Below, in pieces: positions 32,910-43,921 of a stretch of DNA of 64,000 nucleotides. Within the stretch, counting starts at the first letter, position 1; every line of letters starts with the position of its first letter. Source of the DNA: Globisporangium splendens (lineage: Eukaryota > Oomycota > Peronosporomycetes > Pythiales > Pythiaceae); the NCBI GenBank assembly GCA_006386115.1, contig VFIW01000039.1:62001-126000 (forward strand), read 5' to 3'. Position numbers and translations under genes: made by a program. The notes beneath the pieces were generated by a model. That model searched no databases. It worked only from the letters and a program-made list of their open reading frames with translations, and was not told where the DNA came from.

Positions 32910-34574
32910 ATGTGGAGCTCCGTGAAGACGCTTGTAGGCGCTGCTGCCGCCGTCCTGGCCCTCGGAGGCGTCAATGCCCAGGGCACGACCACCACGACGA
33001 CGACCACCACCACGACCACCGCGAGCGACGGCTCCACGACGACAACGACGCGAGTGTGCGAGGTCGGCGGGATCAAGATCACCAACAACTTCCGGTACGT
33101 CACGGGCCGCCATGGTGTCGAAGGAAGCATCTACGCGATGTGCGCCGACGGCGCCAAACCCAAGTGCTTCGTGGACTCGCGCGTGCGAGACGCAGCCACC
33201 GCCGAGAGTGTGCCATGCGACGACCAGACCATCCACGAAAGCCGTCGCCGCCTCGGCGTGTACCTCAACGGCGACAGCCACTACTGGCCGCAAGGCGTCA
33301 TCTGCTACGGCTACGGATCGTCGTTCTCCGCTACGCAGCAGGGCGTCTTTTCGCGCGCCATGGCCACGTACCACAAGAACACGGCTGTGCGCTTCGTGAC
33401 CATCGACGAGTGCAAAGCCAACTACCCCACTGCGTGTGGCGGGTGTACCCAGAGATTCCAGATTGTGGACGCGTCAGGATCGAACGACTGCTTCGCGACG
33501 CTCGGATATGCGCCAAACCAGCGCATGGACCTCAACTTTGGCTCGGGCTGCTTCAACGGCGATGGCGGCTTCCGCGTCGCGGTGCATGAGCTCGGCCACA
33601 TCATCGGACTGATCCACGAGCACACGCACCCGAACCGCGAGGTCGTGGTCCTGCGTCAGTCGCTCACGCTCAGTGCCGACAACTACATGAAGGAGAAGGA
33701 GGGACTCACGACAGCCTATGACAGCAGCTCCATCATGCACTACTCGCGCGAGACGGGCATCTGCATCCCCAAGAACGGCGGCGCCACGAGGTTCTGTGAC
33801 ATCGACCAGACCGAGGCCGATGGATGTGTTGTGCCGACTTCTGCGCACTGTGATACGTCCCTGGACTCGTCATTCGGCCGCGCCTTGGACCTCGCGCCTT
33901 CGGATATTGCGACGATCGCTCGCATCTACGGAAGCGGTGGTGGCCAAGCGGCGACTCCAGCACCTACGAACCCAACAGCCACGCCAGTCCCCGTCCCTCC
34001 AGCGACAGCTGTTCCAGTCACCGCTGTTCCAGTCACTGCTGCTCCAGCCACAGATGCTCCAGCGACAGCTGTTCCAGTCACTGCTGCTCCAGCCACTGCT
34101 GCTCCAGTCACTGCTGCTCCAGCCACAGCTGTTCCAGCCACTGCTGCTCCAGCCACAGATGCTCCAGCCACAGATGCTCCAGTCTCAGATACGCCCACTG
34201 TGACTCCAGCACCGCTCCTCGTCCCAGCCCCAACTCCAGCTCCAGAAGAACCGACTGAAGCCCCACAACAACCAGAGCAAACGGTCACGTCTCCCGAGCC
34301 CACTGAACCAACCTCAGTCCCAGAGCAGCCAACTGATGCTCCAGTCACGGCGCCAGTGTCCACCATCACGCCGTCGCCCGCGTCCGTCAACTCCATCAAC
34401 CAGCAGTCCCAGCTCAGCGCGGACTACGACGCAGACCGAACGACTGCAACTGTTGACGCTGCGGAGCCAGCGGCAGCGACCGGTGGCAACGCGGAGGAGG
34501 CGCGCAGTCTGCCAGACGCCGTTCCTCTCGGTGGCCATGGCGGCAAGAAGAGCCCGCGCACCTGTGATTACTAA
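32910..34574 (+). CDS. Secreted astacin-like zinc metalloprotease with mucin-like tail
   Basis: Single exon, 554 aa. A signal peptide (about 1-23, ending GGVNAQ) is followed by a poly-Thr stretch (25-48), then a catalytic domain (about 100-350). The zinc-binding motif [16 protein letters not shown] begins at residue 229 (HExxHxxGxxHE of astacins), and the Met-turn SIMHYS is near 274-279. Multiple Cys residues (CGGC, CFAT) fit a disulphide-bonded extracellular enzyme. The tail from about 364 is Pro/Thr/Ala-rich with a PxTxx pentapeptide repeat, probably heavily O-glycosylated and wall-associated. Astacins cleave proteins, often matrix or precursor proteins. No propeptide Cys switch is obvious. 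An initiator-like TCATTCATTC lies about 25 nt upstream. Confidence 0.85.
   Translation: MWSSVKTLVGAAAAVLALGGVNAQGTTTTTTTTTTTTASDGSTTTTTRVCEVGGIKITNNFRYVTGRHGVEGSIYAMCADGAKPKCFVDSRVRDAATAESVPCDDQTIHESRRRLGVYLNGDSHYWPQGVICYGYGSSFSATQQGVFSRAMATYHKNTAVRFVTIDECKANYPTACGGCTQRFQIVDASGSNDCFATLGYAPNQRMDLNFGSGCFNGDGGFRVAVHELGHIIGLIHEHTHPNREVVVLRQSLTLSADNYMKEKEGLTTAYDSSSIMHYSRETGICIPKNGGATRFCDIDQTEADGCVVPTSAHCDTSLDSSFGRALDLAPSDIATIARIYGSGGGQAATPAPTNPTATPVPVPPATAVPVTAVPVTAAPATDAPATAVPVTAAPATAAPVTAAPATAVPATAAPATDAPATDAPVSDTPTVTPAPLLVPAPTPAPEEPTEAPQQPEQTVTSPEPTEPTSVPEQPTDAPVTAPVSTITPSPASVNSINQQSQLSADYDADRTTATVDAAEPAAATGGNAEEARSLPDAVPLGGHGGKKSPRTCDY
33999..34178 (+). repeat. In-frame 15-nt tandem repeat (12 copies) encoding PxTxx
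   Basis: Twelve consecutive pentapeptide units such as [10 protein letters not shown] and PATDA within the metalloprotease tail. The copies vary in codons, so the array is moderately old. Confidence 0.85.
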
Positions 34575-35817
34575 CTGGTAACGCAATATGGGTAGCCACC
34601 GTAGACGTACGAGGTGCTGCTGGCAATTAAGGTGAGAAAACTCCGGCAATTGCTCAGCAATCCTGACATCCTGGGAAAGTTGCACAGGGTGTGATGTTTT
34701 TTGTTGTTTTTTTTTGAGTTGCGGTGTGTGAATCCGAGTGGAATGGAAGAATCTTTTTTGTTGTTTTTGTGTGGAGCTGCCGCAAAGTAGACCCTCTTTC
34801 AGCCTCTCAACTCGGCGACCCTGATTTACAAAGGTGAGAGCAAAACGGAGCCGAATCACGCGCGGACATAATCACACGCAGTGGAGATGGCGATCACACA
34901 CGCAGTGGCGTTTGGGGTGCGGTTGCGGTTGCGCTTTTTTGGCGCGACGTTGTCACTCGCTGGCTCTGTTTTCCGGGTCTATCTCAGACGCGGAATGGCT
35001 TGCTTTCGACGACCTCGCGTAATGCGTACGACTCGTGCATCTTGCATGATGCAGAGTTCATTTCGCGCACCACTGTACTTGACGGGTGGTGTCTTTTTCG
35101 ACACGCGTGCCGATGTTGAAGGCTTCTCTCTGACCTATGAGAAAACAGCCCTCAATCGCCAGCCATTCATGTCTACGAGCATGCATATCGACAGGTCAAA
35201 CATGTGCAAATGGTGGCTTATATACAGTATTGCATTTATGAGGTTCTGGAGTGCAATGCCTCCGTCAATATGCACGCGGTGCAGCCAATCAATCGCTATC
35301 ATCACGTGCCCAGGTGGTCCGCCAATGGGAGCAGCAAGAATCAGCGCAGCCTTTTCCACGTTGGACACGCTTTCTCTCTCTCTATGGGAGTTTGTATACG
35401 CGGCCGTCCTTTCTCGCTGCATTTCGGAGGATCTGTTCTCGGATCCTGGTCAACTTCCGCGTTTATCGGACGGAATGTATGGGCGAAGTTTGGAGTCCGC
35501 TCTTGTCTCGTGCGCGGCCTTTCTCTCGTGGATGTGTGAAAGATCGGAATTGATCCGCGCCGAGGATGGATTCTCGTTCCTTCTGCTCTCTCTCTCTCTC
35601 TTGTCGCTCGCTTGTTTGCAACTTGTCTTGTTTGCAGCAACTCGCTTGTTGTTTGCTCGTTCATTTGTTGTTTCCCTTGCACCGAGAGCGCTCGGCAAGT
35701 CATCGGCAAATCCGACAAGACAAGCAAGTTTCCGGGTCAATTGCGAATTCGCGTCCAACTGCATCAGCTCCTTTGCCAGCGTTCAGTACCCCCTCCTCCT
35801 CTTTCCAGCAGCTCAGC
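34575..35817. other. Intergenic / promoter of the first secreted Ser/Thr-rich gene
   Basis: Contains T-runs, short CT repeats (35370-35385 and 35586-35602) and short direct repeats of the form CACACGCAGTGG near 34875. A long open frame here overlaps the next gene in another frame and is rejected. Confidence 0.45.
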
Positions 35818-37320
35818 ATGAAGATCTCAGTCGCCATCATCGCGTCGGCGCTCGCCACATCCTGCGCCACCGCGCAGACCACCGCGGGCAGCGGCAGCAG
35901 CGCATCCAGCGTGCTCGGCACGGTCTCGGCCAGCAGCGCCACGGGTGACACCACCACGACCACGTCGTCGACGGCGGGCTCGGGCTCGGGCTTCCTCTCG
36001 ACGCTCACGAAGAAGAGCGCGGCCGGCTCGTACCACATGAGCCCCGTGCGCGCCATCCACGCGCGTGTGCAGAGTGACGCGCCGGCGTGGAACGCCGAGG
36101 GCAAGCGCTTCGTGTCCAAGTTCTACAACACCCTCGAGACGGCGTTCGTTGGTGCCATGGACACGGTCAACACAGCCAGTGTCGAGGGTGCGCTCATGTA
36201 CGTGCAGGCCGAAGGCATCAACTACAACACGCGCTCGACCGAGAACCGCTGCGTGCGCAAGAGCAACATGGCGTACGTGGTGTTCTACGACCTCGCCATC
36301 ACCAACACGAACGAGACGCTCGCGCTCTACCAGGAGACGGCCGACCAGAACGAGTACGGTCCGATGCTCCCCATGGACAGTGGCCGCTGCACACCCGTCT
36401 CGGGCTCGGGCTCGTCTGAGGTGTTCCCGACGGCGTGCTACTACTTCAACGGCGACGACGGCCAGCCGAACGTCGGTCCGTTCGTCGGCGGTGAGTCGAA
36501 GCTCACAGACCCGCGCGCACCATACCCAGACAACGTCTGGTTCTCATTCCCCAACACGTGCCCGTTGAGCACGTGGAGCGAAAAGACCACGGCGTGCCGC
36601 TCGAGCACGCGCAAGGGCTTGTGTGACATGGGTGTGCTCCCGAACGGCGTCGACTGTACGTACAACTACCGCATCCTCGGCTACCTGCCGATCGACGACC
36701 TCGTTGGCATCACGTCCATGGTCAGCAACACAACCAACAAGCCGTACACCAACTTCACGGAGTTTTGCAACGACGGCGGTGTCGAGTTCAAGGCCACGGA
36801 GGCAGGCGTCTGGGAGGAGAGTATCGACTTCTGGCTCAAGCCGCAGGACGAGACGACCAACTCGGAGCGCGCCGCCAAGCTCGTGAGCGCGTACCAGAAC
36901 CTCACGAGCGGTGTGACCACCTCGGGTCAGCTCTCGAGCGACATCGTCGCGCACTTCTTGCCGCTGCCGACCATCTCGGAGCTCGTGGCCGAGAACCCGC
37001 CGTGCTACGAGAATGTCGCCAAGTGCAACACACAGTACGGCTGCAAGCGCGAAAAGTACGGCCAGCTCTGCACGGTGTGCACGTCAGCTGAGTCGGGCTG
37101 CGTGGCGCCTCCTTCGGGCTTCACGTTCCCGACGCTCGCCAAGGCTGTGGGCGAAAACGGCAACACGGGCGATGCCACGGCATCGACCAACAGCTCGAGC
37201 AACTCGACGTCCTCGAGCGGCTCCAAGTCGAGCTCGACCACGAGCGCCGCCACAGCGCCAGGCGTGCTCGGCGCTCTGACCACGGCCTTCGTGGTCGCTG
37301 CGTCCGTGCTGTTGCAGTAA
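35818..37320 (+). CDS. Secreted GPI-type Ser/Thr-rich protein, paralog A
   Basis: Single exon, 500 aa. Signal peptide (about 1-19, MKISVAIIASALATSCATA), a Ser/Thr/Gly linker, a cysteine-containing core (about 75-440) and a Ser-rich stretch ending in a hydrophobic tail (GALTTAFVVAASVLL), as expected for a GPI anchor signal. Core motifs shared with the paralogs at 38060 and 54603: VNTASVEGALMYVQAE, ENRCVRK, VVFYDLAI, PNVGPFVGG, WFSFPNTCP, RKGLC, NPPCY. N-glycosylation sequons (NET, NTT, NFT) are present. I do not recognise a named domain; it looks like an oomycete-specific surface family. This copy is the most diverged of the three and is convergent with the next one. Confidence 0.85.
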   Translation: MKISVAIIASALATSCATAQTTAGSGSSASSVLGTVSASSATGDTTTTTSSTAGSGSGFLSTLTKKSAAGSYHMSPVRAIHARVQSDAPAWNAEGKRFVSKFYNTLETAFVGAMDTVNTASVEGALMYVQAEGINYNTRSTENRCVRKSNMAYVVFYDLAITNTNETLALYQETADQNEYGPMLPMDSGRCTPVSGSGSSEVFPTACYYFNGDDGQPNVGPFVGGESKLTDPRAPYPDNVWFSFPNTCPLSTWSEKTTACRSSTRKGLCDMGVLPNGVDCTYNYRILGYLPIDDLVGITSMVSNTTNKPYTNFTEFCNDGGVEFKATEAGVWEESIDFWLKPQDETTNSERAAKLVSAYQNLTSGVTTSGQLSSDIVAHFLPLPTISELVAENPPCYENVAKCNTQYGCKREKYGQLCTVCTSAESGCVAPPSGFTFPTLAKAVGENGNTGDATASTNSSSNSTSSSGSKSSSTTSAATAPGVLGALTTAFVVAASVLLQ

Positions 37321-38059
37321 GCGTCAGTTGGGCCGAGTAAAGACCTCTTCATTTTGTATCCGTTCTTGTACATGCACGCTGGCGGTGCTCGCACCACCGG
37401 CAGAATCTACTTGTCCAACTCTGCTGGACAAAATATAACGTAAGCGCACTTGAAACCTCTTTACCATTGTTTGTCTACCACCGATATGATTTGATGCTTG
37501 CCTGCTGGAGCATTCATCACAGCGAATGTGAATTGTGACGGGATGTATGTTGTACCCTTATATTTAGAGGTTAGGTGTTGCTCCATTTCTAACCTAACCC
37601 CGGGTTTTCAAAGATGGTTTATTTAAAGGTGGTTTTATTCAGATGGAGGTCGCTTGCTGCACCTCAGCATGCTGCTCTGATTGCAAGACACAATCTGCAA
37701 GAGCGACCAAAAAAGTCAAAACGCTGAAATAAGTTCCTCGAAGGCATCATCTGGACGGCTGCGATGCTAAAGTCTCTAACTGTGGCCACCCAGCCATCTG
37801 TCTGTCAAAATTGCGACGAATCTCGCATTTTGTATCTGCATTTTGTTTTTTCCTGTGCTGTGATGCCGGGAGGATGAAAGCAGTTTGGAATGCGATAGAC
37901 AAGTCAAAGGCGCCAGACCTTAATCTCGCTAGAAACAAGGACAAATCTTTCTTTACTTTGGCCGGATGGGTGCGCACATGTGGACGCCACTCTAAAATGC
38001 ATTTCTCACTTGACATAAGCAACCTACGAATATACTTTCTACAAAGCGCCATTGGCTCT
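37321..38059. other. Tail-to-tail gap between paralogs A and B
   Basis: About 740 nt between two convergent paralogs. A small inverted repeat (GGTTAGGT near 37571 and AACCTAACC near 37592) sits in the middle and could act in 3'-end formation. No gene seen. Confidence 0.45.
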
Positions 38060-39544
38060 TTAGAGCGCTAGCGGCGCGATCAACATCACAGCGAGCGACG
38101 CAAGCACGACCGTGACGCGACTGGCTGATGACTTGGATGGGGCTGGAGTCGTAACCGAACCCGCACTCGCTCCGCTCGACGAGCTGCCATTGAGACCTGC
38201 TGTCACCGTCTCAGCATCCGAAAGCTTCGTTGGCGCCTTGGCCAAGGTTGGAAATTTGAAAGTACCATCGCCCGTGGCACAGTTTTCCGCAGTCGTGCAT
38301 GCGGTGCACAGCTGCGAGTAACCCGTACGCTTGCAGCCTGGGGCCGTTCCACACGACTTGACAGACTTGTAGCAAGGCGGATTGACCGCAGCCAGTTCCG
38401 CAGGAGTTGGCAGCTTCTTGAACGCAGCAGCGACCGTGGCACTCACCTGGCTCGACCCTTTGGTCAAGAGGTTGTCGTAGGCGGCAAGCATCGCTACCGT
38501 ACGCGCGGCGTTGGCTGTCTTGTTGAGAGGATCGGCCCAGAATGGAAGACTCTGCTTGAGCGTCTTGGAGGATTCATCGTAGTCGAACTCCACGTTGTCC
38601 GTGCTGGCCGAGCACCATTCCGTAAAATTGGCGAAAGGTTTACCGGTGCCATTATTTGTAATCGAGGTGATCCCCACAGCATCATCGATTGGCACCCAAC
38701 CGAGGATGTTGTACGCAAACGTACACTCGACACCGTTTGGCGCAGTTTTGTATGGGCACAGACCCTTACGAGTGCTCGCTCGGCAGTCGTCGGTCTTGTT
38801 TGCCCACCCTTGCGTTGGACACGTGTTTGGGAACGAGAACCAGTAGTTGCCTGGGTATGGTGCACGGTCGCTCTCTTCCTTGTTCGTGCCGCCGACGAAA
38901 GGACCGAGGTTTGGCTGACCGTTCTCGCCGTTGAACTGGTAGCACTCAACTGGGAGCTTGTCGTTGCCTGAGAGCGGAGTGCAGCGTCCACTGTCCATGG
39001 GAATCATTGGGCCGTACTCTGGGGTCTCCCACTTGTCTTGGAATTGCGCGATGGTCTCGTTGGTCTGTGCGATCAAGATCTCGTAGAACACGACGTTCGC
39101 CACCTTGGTCTTACGAACGCAACGGTTCTCTGGCGCACGAGTAGCGACGTTGATGGCTTCGGCCTGCACGTACATGAGCGCGCCTTCGACACTGGCCGTG
39201 TTGACCGTGTCCAAGGACGAGAGGTACCCGGCTTCGAGCTTTCCCTTTCCGAAGCTGGAAACGAGCACACCGTCGACCAAGATCGGCGAGTCACTCTGGA
39301 CACGCGCTTGCACGACACGGACTGGCACCATGTGGTAGTCGTCCGAAGTCGCAGTAGCCTTGAACGCAGCGAGCGCGTCGTCTGCAGTAGAAGTAGATGT
39401 CGTCGGCGGAGTCGTTGATGCCGGTGCGACAGTGTCAACAGCATCTGACGAAGAGCCCGCAGTGGATGGAGCAACGTCTGTCTGAGCAGTGGCGAGAGCA
39501 AACGTCGCCGCACCTGCTGCAAGAACAAACGACGCGAGCTTCAT
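38060..39544 (-). CDS. Secreted GPI-type Ser/Thr-rich protein, paralog B
   Basis: Single exon, 494 aa, ATG at 39544. Signal peptide (MKLASFVLAAGAATFALATA), Thr/Ser linker, cysteine core, then a Ser-rich tail ending in VTVVLASLAVMLIAPLAL (GPI-signal-like). It is very close to paralog C at 54603 (DDALAxFKATATSDxYHM, RVVQARVQSDSPILV, GKGKLxAGYLSSLD and long identical stretches) and clearly more distant from paralog A. Same motif order and Cys positions as the others. Function unknown; surface localisation inferred. Confidence 0.86.
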   Translation of the reverse strand: MKLASFVLAAGAATFALATAQTDVAPSTAGSSSDAVDTVAPASTTPPTTSTSTADDALAAFKATATSDDYHMVPVRVVQARVQSDSPILVDGVLVSSFGKGKLEAGYLSSLDTVNTASVEGALMYVQAEAINVATRAPENRCVRKTKVANVVFYEILIAQTNETIAQFQDKWETPEYGPMIPMDSGRCTPLSGNDKLPVECYQFNGENGQPNLGPFVGGTNKEESDRAPYPGNYWFSFPNTCPTQGWANKTDDCRASTRKGLCPYKTAPNGVECTFAYNILGWVPIDDAVGITSITNNGTGKPFANFTEWCSASTDNVEFDYDESSKTLKQSLPFWADPLNKTANAARTVAMLAAYDNLLTKGSSQVSATVAAAFKKLPTPAELAAVNPPCYKSVKSCGTAPGCKRTGYSQLCTACTTAENCATGDGTFKFPTLAKAPTKLSDAETVTAGLNGSSSSGASAGSVTTPAPSKSSASRVTVVLASLAVMLIAPLAL

Positions 39545-40905
39545 GTTTTGGCCGTGAGGTCAACGCGTTTCTAAATCTGGCGAGGCGAGAAGTGACTTCG
39601 ACGGAGCGAATCGGAGAATGGAGAGTAACTGTGGGGTCCGAGAGCCGTGGACTCTCTTTCTTTCAACCGCTCCCGGTCTCTGGATGCATGCAAATATTTC
39701 TGCAGACTCGGACGTGAGATCAGCACAACGTGGTAATATGCGGGTAGCCTCTACCCACAACAAGAAGACTGAACAGCGGATTCCACCAGAGCCAGCGTAG
39801 GACACAAGACCAGAATGTTCCTTTCCTTCCACGCGAAGACAAAAAATCCGTGGAGTTTTCAACTGCCACATGACAGGACCGCACATGGCCCTTCACGCCA
39901 ATGTATGTTCTCTGTGGTGGCAGCAGCAGTAGCAGTGGCGCATGTTCTCTGGCTATATGGAAACAAATCGACCTCTGACAGCTGAGGTGGCAGGGAACGA
40001 ATGAATCTAAGACTCGTGCGCATGGAACAGCGCTTTCTGTTGTGCTGCTTCAAGATCTCGAGCAGTGTCGCTGCATCCATCCCCGAGAGAGATGGCGTCT
40101 GTATACGTCTCGCGATCTTCGTCAACACAAGACGGAGCTCTTCAACGCCAAGATACTGGCACGAATGGTCGCCTCGCTGCTCCCAAAGTTGCACGTCTGT
40201 TTCGCACTCGAATGCTCATCAAGTCGGCACAATTTTCTGGTGCTTGATGTGCTACAGTGTCATTGTGTGACAGTTGAGTTATTTTATATCAGTAAAATAA
40301 CGATTTTGAAAAATCGTTATTTTTCGCGCCAAGTCAAAATCTGTTGTTTAGCAAATGCGCCAAAATACCTTTTGAGGTTGAGACAAAATCGCAACTCAAA
40401 AACCCTGATTTTCAAAACGTCATTCGGTAAAATGGCAATTTCGCACAAATTCGAGAAATGAATGCTTTCACTTTGCCATTTCTGCACCTGTTCACAGTCA
40501 ACTGCAATAGCCAAGAAGCAAACCACAATCCATTTATTGCGCTTCTCTTTTCCTCTCTCTAAATATTACTGTTTACCTGGCTTCGTTCTTGCTATTGCAC
40601 GGGAGACGCGATGGGTGATTGGGATGTCCGAGTTCGCTGCAGCGATGGCAACTCACACGTGGGTGTCAGCTTCAGCGTCAGTCCGAGTCGGCGCAAGAGA
40701 GTTTTTCTCCGTTCAGACACTCTTGACCTGGCATTCCCCAGTGACTGGACCCTGGCCAGGAGCGACACCGCCTTTGCTGGGGTCTTCTCATGTGCAAACT
40801 TGCTAACATTGTTTGCGGGAACCACGACTCCAAGAAGGCGCACCCCATAATTGGCTATCGACTTGGCTCGCTGTGTTTTATCGTCGCAAAAGAAACCACA
40901 GCTCT
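39545..40905. other. Intergenic
   Basis: About 1.36 kb containing an AT-rich perfect hairpin at 40294-40323 and no supportable gene. It separates the divergent upstream region of paralog B from the 3' end of the PP2C gene. Confidence 0.45.
40294..40323. repeat. Perfect AT-rich hairpin, 14-bp arms
   Basis: AAAATAACGATTTT, a 2-nt spacer, then AAAATCGTTATTTT. No gene ends close to it, so it is not an obvious terminator. Confidence 0.85.
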
Positions 40906-42340
40906 TCAAAAATACACGATCGCGGCTGTGATGTCATCGACGACGTCGTCTTCAGCGTTCCATCGCTCGCACGCTTCTTCGACGAGTGCGTCGCACGCCT
41001 CTTGCGGCGTCATATTTGATTTCAGGATGCACTGCGCGACGAAATCTATACACTCGTCGCTCGTCATGAACTCCCAGACACCATCGCTCGCTAACACAGC
41101 GAACGACGGGCGCTCTTTTCGACCAAACATGATTTTCTCAACCATTGTCACCTCTGGATCGCACGTCACGCCGACAGTCTTCGCGACAGCATCACCGAAC
41201 GAGCGAGACATCGCGAGCCCCGGCATGTCCACGTCCTGTAGCCAGACGCGGAACGTCCCCCATTCAAACACGCGTCCATTGTTGGCCTCGATCCGCTGTC
41301 GCTCCTCGGGTACATCGGGTTTATGGTCTCGCGTCTCGCAATGCAGCACGTACGCATCGTCTGGTTCGCTGAATTGCGCCACAACTGCACGACTGTCGCC
41401 CAGGTTTGCGATAAATACGTCTCCGTCACTCACCAGCATGGCCACGGCCGTGGTGCCGCTCACACTGATATCGATCGTGCTGTCAGTCAATTTCTCCGAT
41501 ACAGCGCATGCTGCTTGCTGGAAAGTCTCGGCGATCAGGTCGCACGAGACCGAAGACCTGCGAGATGAAGACGGCATGCATCGAACGTTCGCCGCGTAGC
41601 TCTCGGCGAGGCTTTCATGATACAGCTCACGCACAAAGTGGCTCACATACGCGCCTTCAGGACCATGCCCATCAAAGACCGAGAAAAACGTGAGATGCTT
41701 TTCCTCGGCGAGCGTGTCACACACGCAAAAACTATCCTGGTTCTCTTTCCGCCTTCGCAGTGGATCGTTGCCCGAGCGTGAGCGTGTGCCCCATCGAAGT
41801 CGCCCATTTACAGACTAAAATGCAAGCACGAAAGTGAAACACAAAGTCGATGTGAGCTCTATGCAGCAACAAAAACAGCTAATAAGCTACTGTTCGTACC
41901 TTGTATCCTCCTTCCCGCGCGCCAGTAAACTCTGGGAGCTCCACACGCTCCGCATCCAGTGCGACGCCCGGGATGCCGCCACCGTAGTACGTGGTCTCGA
42001 GAACCGGGTCGTCGCTCTTCTGCACGTTTTGCTTGAGCGGCGTTCTGCTGTTGTTGGGATTGCTGCTGTTGGCGATGGCGGCCTCTTTCGGCTCGACGAT
42101 GAGCAGTGTCGACTTGGCGCGCGAGAGCCGTCGCGCCGCCTCCTGCATCATCTGCTGCGCTTTGTCTCCACCGTCGCCGACTTCGCTGAGGTCTAAATGC
42201 GAGTTCATAGGCACGCGCACAAGGGTGTTTCCAGTAAGTAAGAGCCCCAAACCCACCAATGCAATGCCAGACGGCGCACGAATAGCAGATTGTAAAGACG
42301 CACCTTCTTCGTCGCACACTTTGGTGAAAATACACCCCAT
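40906..42340 (-). CDS. PP2C-family Ser/Thr phosphatase, probably N-myristoylated
   Basis: Two exons, 41900..42340 and 40906..41814, joined at phase 0 through an 85-nt intron (GTACGA..TTTTAG); 449 aa. Exon 1 begins MGCIFTKV, with Gly2 and Cys3 suited to myristoylation and palmitoylation, so the enzyme is probably membrane-attached. PP2C motifs in order: RRRKENQDSF across the start of exon 2, VFDGHGPEG, SGTTAVAML, IANLGDSRA, AMSRSFGD, LASDGVWE and VDDITAAIVYF, where DD replaces the usual DN. It dephosphorylates Ser/Thr on proteins using Mg or Mn; targets unknown. This is the second PP2C in the window and is not closely related to the kinase fusion. Confidence 0.9.
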
Positions 42341-43921
42341 GCTCCAAGCACAAAGCGCGGCGCGTGTGCAGGAAACTTCTCCCGCGAATGGTGATCAGCA
42401 GCTCCCACACTCACACTCGCGTCCGCCAAAGGAGCCTGTATCTCTATGCTGTGCAACCCTCCTCTCCACCGGCGACCAATGTAGCACGTGCGTAGCTCTT
42501 CGTCGCGCTCCAATGAAGTGCAATACGCTCCCGTTGCCGCGTGCTCTGCACGTTGAAACGACCGGCAGGTGCTCCAAGCGGCCAAGCGTCTTAGTTTAGA
42601 CGCGCGCACACGCAGCAGCAGCGCCTTCCCTCCTGCTTTCCGCACACACAGCAGCGCGCGTCCGGAATCCCAACTGCCTGCTCCCGTTTTGCCATCTGCC
42701 GACGCACTCGTATCGGAGAAAAGGTCGTTTGACCTAGGGGGGCCTTCTATTCAGCGGACGTACAGTACCGCCACTTGCCACTTGGGTTACTGATTTATTT
42801 GGGTGTGATGATGATGATGGCTTCCAATCACGGAAGAGATCACCTGCTGATAGTGACTGCATTGGATTGTGGCATGGACCATCATCAACTAACATCTCGA
42901 CCCCAGATGATTATGTTCGTGATGATAAATGCCATTAAAGCGCGGTATAGCATGACCTGCTGTGTGGTGTTTTTTGTCGAGAAAATCTCGGATGCAGTTT
43001 GGACATGGATTGATTTTTCACTGTCGACTTCGACTTTGAGTGGATGTTTAGAGCATGGAATTTTGCACTACAGCGTTAGAAATGATGATATAAACATGCT
43101 GTCATGTTTTATTCAGAGAGGCAAATACTGTACGCCAAATTCGCTGCTTCCGCAACAACAACTGCCGGTGTTGCAACCCGCCGGAATTGTTGAGCACACT
43201 GTGCGTTGTCCTGCGCGTTATTCACACGTTCTTTGCGTTCATCAGCAATTCGGCTGCTGGCAATCGGCAGACTCAACGTATAAGCATATATAGAAACGCC
43301 GTCTCGCCGTCACCAACAGAGACCATTTCTAATAAGAGTACCATAGTTTATCCGAATGCAGCTGTTTCCCATTGATTGGTGGTCCACACTATTTTCACCA
43401 TCACGTCACCCAAAAAAGACTCGCGAAACGTCGTGACCAGCGTCAATGGCGCGAGTCCGACACAACGCGATCTCCCGACCGTTAGGCGCTTGACGCCGCT
43501 GCGTTGATCCCCTCTTAGCTGCGCTCGCTTTCTCTCTTAGCGCTCCACTCTCTGTCGTTACCGCGTCTGATTGACTGGCTGACGCGAGCCTGGACTGCGA
43601 CGAGGAGCTACGAGGAGCGTGGCTTCGAATGACACAACGCAGGACGTGACGCTCGACACGACCATCCCCACCACGTCGCCCCATGACACACCAAGCCGCT
43701 CAGCCTCTAGCAGATTCTGTGAGCGCAATCGCGGCAGCGCCGCGGTCTCGAAACGCTCTGTGTTGAGTCTGGACGATCTCTCGAACGAGCAAACGCGAAA
43801 ATAGTGGTGATGATGACGATGGAGACTCGGCGCGACCTGGGAGCAGCAGCACAGCACGCGTAGAGGACAAGCAGCAGGACGTACTTCCCCACATGCACGC
43901 CTGCCTTCGTCTTCTGATTCT
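42341..43921. other. Divergent intergenic region
   Basis: Separates the PP2C gene (minus) from the coiled-coil gene (plus). Contains the GTGGTCCACACTAT word at 43379-43392. An open frame at 43619-43804 starts with GTG and could be an untranslated leader or a missed upstream exon; I see no splice that makes it convincing. Confidence 0.45.

Noticed and set aside
32405..33130. 241-aa minus-strand ORF over the protease promoter and start
   Set aside because: Antisense of the poly-Thr codons (poly-Val) and pyrimidine-rich promoter; no domain.
34881..35948. 355-aa ORF upstream of and overlapping paralog A
   Set aside because: Overlaps the signal peptide of paralog A in another frame, with low-complexity hydrophobic content; it is promoter sequence.
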